Of a stretch of 15,982 nt of DNA, positions 1-6,264 are shown piece by piece. The DNA is from Bacteroidales bacterium UBA1237 (GTDB lineage: Bacteria; Bacteroidota; Bacteroidia; Bacteroidales; UBA932), in contig DBWN01000094.1 in assembly GCA_002308935.1 (NCBI GenBank), positions 9,848-25,829 of the forward strand, written 5' to 3'. Each line of letters opens with the position of its first letter. The first letter of the stretch is position 1. The notes under the pieces were generated by a model. It searched no databases. It was not told the origin of the DNA and saw only the letters and a list, made by a program, of their open reading frames with translations. The position numbers were made by a program, and so were the translations under genes.

Positions 1-2349
1 GTTCTTGTACTGGGTGGTGATCTTCATCTGGCTGTCTCCACCGAACTGCTTGACCTCGACTGCTCCGTTGAAGGTCTCTTCAGCGGCAGCACGAACCTGC
101 TCAGCGGTAACGGGGGTATCGAACCTCACGACATATGTACGTCCACCAGTGAAATCTACACCATAGGTGAAGCCCTTGAAGCAGATTGAAAGGATGGAGA
201 TGAGGATAAGGATACCGGAAACGGTATAGGATATCTTCTTTTTGTCGATGAAGTTGATCTTGGTATTCTTGAGGAAGTTCTTGGTGAGGTTGTTCTCGAA
301 AGTGACGTTCTTGCCCTTCTTGATACGGGAATCAATGATCAGCCTCGTTATAAAGATAGAGGTGAGGACTGAAGTGATGATACCGATGATGAGGGTGGTA
401 GCGAAGCCCTGGACAGGACCGGAACCGAATATGAAGAGAACGATACCGGTGAGGAGGGTTGTGACCTGACCGTCGATGATGGCTGAATAAGCGTTGTTGT
501 ATCCGTCGGTGACCGCCTTGCTCAGGCCCTTGCCTGCAGCGAGTTCCTCTTTGACACGCTCATAGATAATGACGTTCGCATCCACTGCCATACCCAAGGT
601 CAATACGAGACCGGCGATACCGGGCAGCGTAAGGACGGCTCCGAATGAAACGAGTGTTCCGAAGAGGAAGAGCACGTTGCAAAGAAGAGCGACATCGGCT
701 ACGAGACCTGCTCCCTGATAGAAGAAGATCATGTAGATGAGGACGAGGATGAACGCGATGATGAAGGAGATGAGACCAGCCCTGATGGACCTTGAACCGA
801 GTGAAGGACCTACAACCTGCTCCTGGATGATCTTAGCAGGGGCGGGGAGCTTACCGGACTTCAGGACGTTGGTAAGGTCAGTAGCCTCTTCAACAGAGAA
901 GTTTCCAGAAATCTGGGAGCTTCCTCCTGTAATCTCGTCATTGACGGTAGGATAAGAATAAACCATTCCGTCGAGGACGATGGCGATCTGCTTGCCGATA
1001 TTGTCCTTGGTGAGGCGTGCCCATACGTTGGCGCCCTCAGCGTTCATAGTCATTGAGACGGTAGGATTACCCTGGTTGCGGCCGGTGCCGTCGTAGGATA
1101 CCCTTGCGTCAGTTACGCTACCACCGTCGAGGGGAGCCTTTCCGTCACGTGTCGCAGCCTTGATGGCGACGAGTTCGTACCAGTTTCCACCGGAGATGTA
1201 GCTTGAGGGCTTGACAGACCACATGCCACGGAACTCAGCGGGGAGAAGGTCCTTGACCTGAGGGAGGTTGAGCAGACGGTTGACAACAGCGGTGTCACCA
1301 CCCTGTGCATAACCGATGCATGCGTTGCCCCTTGCGTTTGAAGGCTGGAGAACGGCGAAGAGAGGATTCTGCTTCTTGTAATTCTCCAAAGTGGCGTCAT
1401 CTTCTTCAGTGCTGTTGCTCTGGATTTCTTCTCCAAGAAGGTCAGAAGATGTCTCAGCAGCAGCTTCTTCAGTTTCAGCATCTGTTGCGGGCTCAGCCTC
1501 GTCAGCGGCCTGGATCTGTGCGAGAAGTGCGTTGGCGTCAACGAGGTAAGGGTAGATTTCCTGGTTGTCGAAGGTTGTCCAGAATTCGAGGGATGCAGTT
1601 CCCTGGAGCAGCTTCCTTACACGCTCGGGCTCTTTGACACCCGGGAGTTCAACAAGGATACGGCCGCTGTTGCCGATCTTCTGGATTGAAGGCTGGGTAA
1701 CGCCGAAGCGGTCGATACGGCTCCTAAGAACGTTGAACGAGTTGCTGATGGCGCTCTCCGCATCTTCGCGGATTATTGCGATTACCTGGTCGTCGGTGGA
1801 TTCGGGTTTGATACGGTCCCTCATCTCATAGGTTCCGAAAACCTGTGCGAGCCTCTGGCCGCCGCCGACTTCCTTCCAAGCATCAGCGAAAAGGGTGATG
1901 AAGTCAGCCCTTGAATTGACGCTGCGCTCCTTGGCAAGAGCGATAGCCTGGTTGAACTGCGGAGTCGCATTGTCAGCCGCGAGAGCTTTTACGAGGTCTT
2001 CAAGCTGAACCTGCAGCATGACGTTCATACCGCCCTTGAGGTCCAGACCAAGGTTGATCTCTTTTGCCTTAACGTCTTTGTAAGTGTAGCCGAGATATAC
2101 TTTCTCATTTGAGATGGAGTCGATATACCACCTGTTCCTGTCCTTTGACAGTGAATCAAGGGCATATGCCTTGTCAGCCTCGGCGAGTTTGTTGTAGGCG
2201 GCGCTCTGCTGGAAAGCTGCTACTGCGTTCTGAGCATACTTGTCAGCCTTCTTCTCCTGAATGCTTGTTACAGCGGTGAAGGCAAGCTGCCAGACGCAGG
2301 CAAGACCAAGCAAGATGGCCACCAATCTGATTGCACCTTTGCTTTGCAT
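1..2349 (-). CDS. secDF: SecDF fused protein-export membrane protein (C-terminus cut by window edge)
   Basis: Accessory subunit of the Sec translocon that uses the proton gradient to pull secretory proteins out on the periplasmic side. SecD and SecF are fused in one chain, as is common in Bacteroidota. From the ATG at 2349 there are 783 codons with no stop down to base 1, so the end of the SecF half is missing. Visible parts: an N-terminal membrane segment (about residues 7-27); the SecD motif LGLDLKGG near residue 100; an acidic low-complexity insert at about 283-318 within the periplasmic region; the SecD membrane block with the conserved stretch MAVDANVIIYERVKEE from residue 587; and the SecF start with YGVDFTGG near 730. 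The start is supported by the hydrophobic N-terminus and an upstream promoter-like element at 2445-2452. Family assignment is secure; the fusion is seen directly. Confidence 0.96.
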   Translation of the reverse strand, partial: MQSKGAIRLVAILLGLACVWQLAFTAVTSIQEKKADKYAQNAVAAFQQSAAYNKLAEADKAYALDSLSKDRNRWYIDSISNEKVYLGYTYKDVKAKEINLGLDLKGGMNVMLQVQLEDLVKALAADNATPQFNQAIALAKERSVNSRADFITLFADAWKEVGGGQRLAQVFGTYEMRDRIKPESTDDQVIAIIREDAESAISNSFNVLRSRIDRFGVTQPSIQKIGNSGRILVELPGVKEPERVRKLLQGTASLEFWTTFDNQEIYPYLVDANALLAQIQAADEAEPATDAETEEAAAETSSDLLGEEIQSNSTEEDDATLENYKKQNPLFAVLQPSNARGNACIGYAQGGDTAVVNRLLNLPQVKDLLPAEFRGMWSVKPSSYISGGNWYELVAIKAATRDGKAPLDGGSVTDARVSYDGTGRNQGNPTVSMTMNAEGANVWARLTKDNIGKQIAIVLDGMVYSYPTVNDEITGGSSQISGNFSVEEATDLTNVLKSGKLPAPAKIIQEQVVGPSLGSRSIRAGLISFIIAFILVLIYMIFFYQGAGLVADVALLCNVLFLFGTLVSFGAVLTLPGIAGLVLTLGMAVDANVIIYERVKEELAAGKGLSKAVTDGYNNAYSAIIDGQVTTLLTGIVLFIFGSGPVQGFATTLIIGIITSVLTSIFITRLIIDSRIKKGKNVTFENNLTKNFLKNTKINFIDKKKISYTVSGILILISILSICFKGFTYGVDFTGGRTYVVRFDTPVTAEQVRAAAEETFNGAVEVKQFGGDSQMKITTQYKN

Positions 2350-2366
2350 TTGAAATAACTGTTATT

Positions 2367-2381
2367 TAATTGTTACAATTA
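2367..2381. repeat. 15-nt palindrome in the secDF leader
   Basis: TAATTGT-T-ACAATTA is a perfect inverted repeat with 7-base arms around one central base. It lies 18 bases upstream of the secDF start codon, inside the presumed leader. It could be a regulator binding site or a small hairpin. It is entirely AT-rich except for one G and one C, so it may be chance. Confidence 0.35.
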
Positions 2382-2444
2382 TCGTTTAAGGGGCCTGTTT
2401 TCCTTCGTGGGAGGGGTTAATCCACACTACGGGAAAATAGGCTG

Positions 2445-2452
2445 CAAATTTA
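2445..2452 (-). promoter_or_regulatory. Putative secDF promoter (-7 element)
   Basis: On the minus strand this reads TAAATTTG, a perfect match to the Bacteroidota -7 element TAnnTTTG. The -33 region is only loosely TTTG-like (TTTC about 18 nt upstream). It would give a leader of roughly 85-90 nt before the secDF ATG at 2349. The surroundings are AT-rich, so chance is possible. Confidence 0.5.
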
Positions 2453-2500
2453 CTACTTTTTTCTTAGAAAGAAAGTTTCTTACAACTATTTTCATATGTT

Positions 2501-2513
2501 TCGGGCTCTTGCC
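2501..2513 (+). repeat. 13-base element shared with 11491-11503
   Basis: First copy of TCGGGCTCTTGCC, 58 bases upstream of the TACATTTG element of the PD40/SPOR gene. Unlike the second copy it is not at the -33 position of the best promoter, though a poor -7-like TATTTTAC lies 21 nt after its CTTG. Confidence 0.5.
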
Positions 2514-2545
2514 CAGTATTGTGCGACAGCACTATTTTACACTCA

Positions 2546-2579
2546 TTTGGGGTATTCTTGAGACAAATTCTTACATTTG
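2546..2579 (+). promoter_or_regulatory. Putative promoter of the PD40/SPOR gene
   Basis: TTTG at 2546-2549, 22 nt of spacing, then TACATTTG at 2572-2579, a perfect TAnnTTTG -7 element. The gene's ATG at 2590 is only 10 bases further on, so the transcript would carry almost no leader. This element also argues against the longer in-frame GTG start at 2407, which lies upstream of the promoter. Confidence 0.6.
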
Positions 2580-2589
2580 CACTTCAGCG

Positions 2590-4440
2590 ATGAAAAGAAC
2601 AATGTCATATAGTTTTGCCGGCGCATTCGCCTTTTTGGCGATGCTCTCCACTGCGGCTCCCTCATTCGGACAACAAACTCCTGACACGCTTTCCATGGAG
2701 CAAGTCATGGTGAAATTGTCGGAAGCGGAGAAGTTCCGTAGTGAGTACAACTTCCCTGCGGCCGTTGATGTCTGCACCGAAATAGAGGATGCGGTTATCC
2801 CCGAAGAAGCGGAACATCTTTTCTCTGAGAGCATGCTCCTTTCCAGCAACGGAGAGAACATGATGGATTTCTGCAGCACCCCTAAGGTGGTGGCTAAGCA
2901 GAGGTTCCATTTGAAGGATTTCTTCCTGCATTATCCCTTAAAGGACCGTTCATGGCGCAATACCCCCAATGTTTTGGATACTTTAGGGGGAGATTTCGCG
3001 CACGTAATATATTTTCCGGAAGGTATAAAGGAAGCGATATATTCTGCGTATGACGGTCAAACCAGAAATCTCTATAGGACCACCTGGCAGGATTCTGTAT
3101 GGACGGCGCCCGAACTTTTATCTGAAGGAGTGACATCTTCTGAAGATGAAATCTACCCGATCCTTTCTCCTGATGGCAGAAGGCTTTATTTCGCTTCGAA
3201 GGGCCTTTTCGGGATGGGCGGTTTCGACCTCTATGTTTCAGTAAAAGATACACGAACGGGTGAATGGGGTGTTCCAGAGAACATGGGGTTCCCTTATTCT
3301 TCTCCATACAATGATTATTTGTATTGCGTTTCAGACGACATGAGATACGCTTACTTCGCTTCGGACAGGGAATGCCCTGGCAGCGATAGCGTGTACGTTT
3401 ATGTCGTTGAATACGAGACATCTCCGATCAGAAAGCACATTTCTTCCGCAAAGGACCTGGCAAAACTCTCCAGGCTTGATCTTCCTGAGGTCAACACTTC
3501 GTCCGGTTCCGACAAAAGGGTCGACACCTATCTTTCTTACTATTCGAATATCGCCGATCTCAAAGAGAAGATCAGGGTTTCTTCGGAAAGTATGGACAGG
3601 ATGAGGACGTCGCTTTCAGGAGCTTCTGCGAGCCAAAAGAACACTCTTCTGGCCGATATCCAAAAGATGGAACAGGATATACCTGTATTGCAGGACTCTC
3701 TGAATAAAGAAACCAGAAGACTTCAGGATTACGAAATGGACCTCCTTTCGGAGGGGATTGTAATAGATCCGATCAAAGAGCTCAAGAAGAAAAGCGCTTC
3801 TGAGGGAAACGGCTTCTCCTTCCCGAACCTAAGGACCGGCCAGGATCTGGCCATCAAGGTACTTGAGCCCGAACCTGTCTTCGATTATTCGTTCCAGGTC
3901 CTTCCTGAAGGGCGTTTCGCTCTTGACAATACCCTTCCTTCCGGGCTCGTTTACCAGATTCAACTGTTCTCTCAACAGACGAAAGCGGATCCGGCCAAGC
4001 TAGGAGGATTGAGCCCTGTTTTCACCAGGGAGGACCAGCCTGGGAAAGTGGTTCATACTGCAGGATTGTTCAGGACATATAAAGATGTTCTCGCGAATCT
4101 GCCTAAGGCCAGACAGTCGTTCAAGTCCGCTTTCATCGTAGCCTTCCTGGACGGAAAGCCGGTCACAGTAGCGAAAGCCCGCGAGTTGGAAAAGACCATT
4201 CAGGAGACATACCTTATCAGAATTATCCCTAATGATGGAGCGAATCTTTCCGCAGCCGCAAGGGCGGCCGTCTCGGTAGTGTGCGATAAGGAACTTGTGC
4301 GCGAGAGCGTCGCCGGTAAAGTTTCTTTCACTCTTTCAGGATTCGGATCCAAGGAAGAAGCTGATGCTACTGCGAGGCTTCTTAAGTCCTCAGGTTTGTC
4401 CAACGTCTCGGTAGAATCTACAGGTCTGTCCATGCCATAG
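2590..4440 (+). CDS. Exported protein with PD40-type propeller repeats, coiled coil and two SPOR-like domains
   Basis: A 616-residue exported protein of unknown precise role. Residues 1-27 form a signal peptide ending near SFG-QQ. Residues about 42-75 resemble a TPR-type helical pair. Residues about 140-275 carry WD40-like (PD40) blades, best seen in YPILSPDGRRLYFAS (189-203) with GMGGFDLYVS after it, and a second blade ending in YAYFASDR. Residues about 320-390 are a charged, heptad-like coiled coil. Residues about 452-535 (VYQIQLFSQQ, then TAGLFRTYKDV and AFIVAFLDGK) look like a SPOR domain, and the C-terminus at 541-612 looks like a second, degenerate one. PD40 modules are known in TolB-like and Bacteroidota OmpA-associated proteins; SPOR domains bind denuded peptidoglycan. 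I infer a periplasmic or cell-wall-associated role. The ATG at 2590 was preferred over GTG 2407 because it opens directly on the signal peptide. Confidence 0.75.
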   Translation: MKRTMSYSFAGAFAFLAMLSTAAPSFGQQTPDTLSMEQVMVKLSEAEKFRSEYNFPAAVDVCTEIEDAVIPEEAEHLFSESMLLSSNGENMMDFCSTPKVVAKQRFHLKDFFLHYPLKDRSWRNTPNVLDTLGGDFAHVIYFPEGIKEAIYSAYDGQTRNLYRTTWQDSVWTAPELLSEGVTSSEDEIYPILSPDGRRLYFASKGLFGMGGFDLYVSVKDTRTGEWGVPENMGFPYSSPYNDYLYCVSDDMRYAYFASDRECPGSDSVYVYVVEYETSPIRKHISSAKDLAKLSRLDLPEVNTSSGSDKRVDTYLSYYSNIADLKEKIRVSSESMDRMRTSLSGASASQKNTLLADIQKMEQDIPVLQDSLNKETRRLQDYEMDLLSEGIVIDPIKELKKKSASEGNGFSFPNLRTGQDLAIKVLEPEPVFDYSFQVLPEGRFALDNTLPSGLVYQIQLFSQQTKADPAKLGGLSPVFTREDQPGKVVHTAGLFRTYKDVLANLPKARQSFKSAFIVAFLDGKPVTVAKARELEKTIQETYLIRIIPNDGANLSAAARAAVSVVCDKELVRESVAGKVSFTLSGFGSKEEADATARLLKSSGLSNVSVESTGLSMP

Positions 4441-4475
4441 GCTAATGCCCTTACCACATATCGGAAAAATAAGAT

Positions 4476-4500
4476 CGGGGAACGGAAAAACCGCTCCCCG
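4476..4500 (-). terminator. Intrinsic terminator between convergent genes
   Basis: CGGGGA-A-CGG, loop AAAAA, CCG-C-TCCCCG: six plus three GC-rich pairs with one mismatch. On the minus strand the stem is followed by ATCTTATTTTTC, a fair U-tract, so it fits best as terminator of nfeD-floA. On the plus strand the following bases are not T-rich, so termination of the 2590 gene here is less certain, though the hairpin could act on both. Confidence 0.65.
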
Positions 4501-4529
4501 AACCTGTAATTGCTGCGTTTGATGATTTT

Positions 4530-4562
4530 ATTTTACGGCCGTTAATTTAAACCGTGTAAAAT
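4530..4562. repeat. AT-rich inverted repeat in the convergent intergenic region
   Basis: ATTTTA-CGG at 4530-4538 can pair with CCG-TG-TAAAAT at 4552-4562, giving nine pairs with a two-base bulge and a loop of about 13 bases. It lies between the GC-rich terminator and the end of floA. It has no clear T-tract and its role is unknown. Confidence 0.35.
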
Positions 4563-4580
4563 TATACCTTGGATAATTTA

Positions 4581-4608
4581 GCAAAGCAATTCAGGATCAT
4601 TGCTTTGC
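4581..4608 (-). repeat. Perfect 10-bp stem-loop spanning the floA stop codon
   Basis: GCAAAGCAAT and ATTGCTTTGC are perfect inverted arms around an 8-base loop. On the minus strand the first arm encodes the last residues of FloA (AKQ) and runs into the TGA stop; the second arm lies just downstream. No T-run follows, so it is not a typical intrinsic terminator. It might protect the mRNA 3' end or form part of a composite terminator with the hairpins further on. Confidence 0.6.
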
Positions 4609-5547
4609 GATGTTGTCTCTCATTTCGGTGTCGGCTTGGATGTTTTTCATCCTGTAGTAGTCCATGATACCGAGATTTCCGGTCCTGAATGCCTCCGCCA
4701 TGGCCAGAGGAACCTGTGCTTCTGCCTCGATTACCTTGGCTCTTGCCTCTTGAGCCTTGGCTTTCATCTCCTGTTCGAGAGCGACAGCCATAGCCCTTCT
4801 TTCCTCGGCGCGGGCCTGTGCGATGTTCTTGTCGGCATCAGCCTGGTCCATCTGGAGAACAGCTCCGATGTTCTTTCCGATATCGATGTCAGCGATATCA
4901 ATCGAGAGAATTTCAAAAGCGGTTCCGGCATCGAGACCTTTCTGAAGAACGACTTTGGAAATTGATTCAGGCATCTCAAGAACTTCGGCATGGCTTTCTG
5001 CAGAACCGATGGAAGAAACTATACCTTCACCGACCCTAGCAAGAACGGTTTCTTCTCCGGCACCTCCGACGAGTTGATTGATGTTTGCCCTGACGGTGAC
5101 CCTCGCTTTACATATGAGCTGGATACCGTTTTTGGCGACTGCCGTTACAGGAGGCGTGTTGATGACTTTGGGGTTGACGGACATCTGTACCGCTTCAAAG
5201 ACGTCTCGTCCTGCCAGATCGATTCCGGCGGCAGTCTTGAAGTCAAGAGGAATGTTCGCCTTGTCTGCTGAGATAAGGGCGTTCACGACCTTGGGTACAT
5301 TTCCTTTGGCAAGATAATGCGCCTCAAGTTCATTTGCACGTAATGTAAGTCCGGCTTTTGTTCCGGTTATGAGAGCGATGACGATCGTTTTGGGATTGAC
5401 TCCTCTCCAACGCATGAGAACCAGTTGAATAAGGCTGACCCTTACTCCGGACAGTATCGCCTGGAACCATAGGGCAACAGGGAAGAACCACAGGAGAATT
5501 ACGAGGCCTACCAGTATTATTCCGGCCCAGATCAAAATTCCTTCCAT
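4597..5547 (-). CDS. floA: Flotillin-like protein FloA
   Basis: Inner-membrane SPFH-family scaffold of the FloA/YqfA (UPF0365) type, which oligomerises and organises functional membrane microdomains. The 316 residues are close to the usual length for the family. Residues 1-35 are a hydrophobic membrane-inserted hairpin (GIILVGLVILLWFFPVALWF). The SPFH core follows to about residue 220, with family-typical stretches such as RWRGVNPKTIV, ANELEAHYLAKGNVPKVV and LDAGTAFEILSIDIADIDIG. The C-terminal part is an Ala/Glu/Lys/Arg-rich coiled coil (AEERRAMAVALEQEMKAKAQ) used in oligomerisation, then the conserved-looking LGIMDYYRMKNIQADTEMR. It lies 34 nt downstream of nfeD, the same pairing as B. subtilis yqeZ-yqfA, so co-transcription is likely. 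Assignment is firm. Confidence 0.95.
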   Translation of the reverse strand: MEGILIWAGIILVGLVILLWFFPVALWFQAILSGVRVSLIQLVLMRWRGVNPKTIVIALITGTKAGLTLRANELEAHYLAKGNVPKVVNALISADKANIPLDFKTAAGIDLAGRDVFEAVQMSVNPKVINTPPVTAVAKNGIQLICKARVTVRANINQLVGGAGEETVLARVGEGIVSSIGSAESHAEVLEMPESISKVVLQKGLDAGTAFEILSIDIADIDIGKNIGAVLQMDQADADKNIAQARAEERRAMAVALEQEMKAKAQEARAKVIEAEAQVPLAMAEAFRTGNLGIMDYYRMKNIQADTEMRDNIAKQ

Positions 5548-5581
5548 ATGAGATAATTATTTAATTAAGTATTCTTTTCAC

Positions 5582-6031
5582 TTACGCCTTCTTGACGAAG
5601 ACTTTGTTTTCTTCGACCCTTGTGACGACAATGTCGGTTCCTGCATCAATCATTCCTTCTGTAGAAGTCACCTCGACATTCTTTTCTGCTATGCGCGCTG
5701 TGCCCATCGGAGCCAACCTTGTAACGGCCTTGCCTTCCTGTCCGGGAGTGAATGAATCCGCTTTCGGAACTTTTGAACCGATCACGGTGTTAAGCTCAAG
5801 TTTCTTCCATGTTTTGCTTCTCATCAGGAACAGAATCGCTCCAACGACCAGGAGTATATTAATGATAATGACGATAATACCAGCCGTAACCGTCATCGAA
5901 AAAGCATAAAAGCAAGAAGCTATAAGGGAGGCTACACCAAGAAATCCGGCGACACCGATTCCAGGGATGAGGAACAGCTCTGCAAGAAGCAGCAGAATGC
6001 CGGTTATAATCAATAGAATAATGAGACCCAT
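5582..6031 (-). CDS. nfeD: NfeD-like membrane protein
   Basis: Short-form NfeD protein of 149 residues, partner of the adjacent flotillin. The N-terminal half holds two to three hydrophobic membrane segments (about 2-23, 26-45 and 48-70, the last ending in FLMRSK). The C-terminal half, about 90-149, is the OB-fold domain with the family pattern GQEGKAVTRLAPMGTARI, then a hydrophobic beta stretch, GMIDAGTDIVVTRVEENKVFV. The long form's N-terminal serine-protease domain is absent, as in other short NfeDs. It is the first gene of a two-gene operon with floA. NfeD proteins are thought to modulate flotillin assemblies; the exact biochemical role remains unsettled. Confidence 0.9.
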   Translation of the reverse strand: MGLIILLIITGILLLLAELFLIPGIGVAGFLGVASLIASCFYAFSMTVTAGIIVIIINILLVVGAILFLMRSKTWKKLELNTVIGSKVPKADSFTPGQEGKAVTRLAPMGTARIAEKNVEVTSTEGMIDAGTDIVVTRVEENKVFVKKA

Positions 6032-6077
6032 GTGTATCAGTAATAAATGGTTTTTGTCAGCCGTTCAATACGGTTAA

Positions 6078-6085
6078 CAAATTTA
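6078..6085 (-). promoter_or_regulatory. Putative nfeD-floA promoter (-7 element)
   Basis: The minus strand reads TAAATTTG, a perfect TAnnTTTG match 47 bases upstream of the nfeD ATG. No clear TTTG -33 box is seen at the right distance. The element overlaps an AT-only palindrome (AATTTA-A-TAAATT, 6080-6092). Confidence 0.45.
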
Positions 6086-6210
6086 ATAAATTATCCCTAA
6101 TATCATAAGTCACATGGCCAGATTTCATCTAGAGGCCGGAAAAAGACAGGCAGAAAAGCATTATTTCATGTTTGCCAGCATAAAACTCAGTAATATTGAA
6201 AAGAATACAC

Positions 6211-6218
6211 TATCTTTA
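6211..6218 (+). promoter_or_regulatory. Possible promoter of the zinc metalloprotease gene
   Basis: TATCTTTA matches seven of eight positions of the TAnnTTTG pattern (last base differs) and lies 47 bases before the ATG at 6265. No good -33 box is found at 19-22 nt upstream, so this is a weak call. Confidence 0.3.
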
Positions 6219-6264
6219 CCGGACAAACAACACGCTACTGAATTATCAACTTAGCAAAGAAGAG

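Noticed and set aside
1113..1541. 142-codon open frame antisense-frame shadow within secDF
   Set aside because: It overlaps the continuous secDF coding frame and has a low-complexity Ser/Leu/Thr-rich translation with no motif.
2407..2589. N-terminal extension of the PD40/SPOR protein from a GTG at 2407
   Set aside because: It would place 61 residues before a clear signal peptide and overlap the best promoter element.
2894..3421. 175-codon minus-strand open frame inside the PD40/SPOR gene
   Set aside because: The translation is rich in Arg, Lys and Pro without hydrophobic core or motif; the plus-strand gene accounts for the region.
6080..6092. AT-only palindrome AATTTA-A-TAAATT near the nfeD promoter
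   Set aside because: It contains no G or C and lies in a very AT-rich gap, so chance is the simplest explanation.
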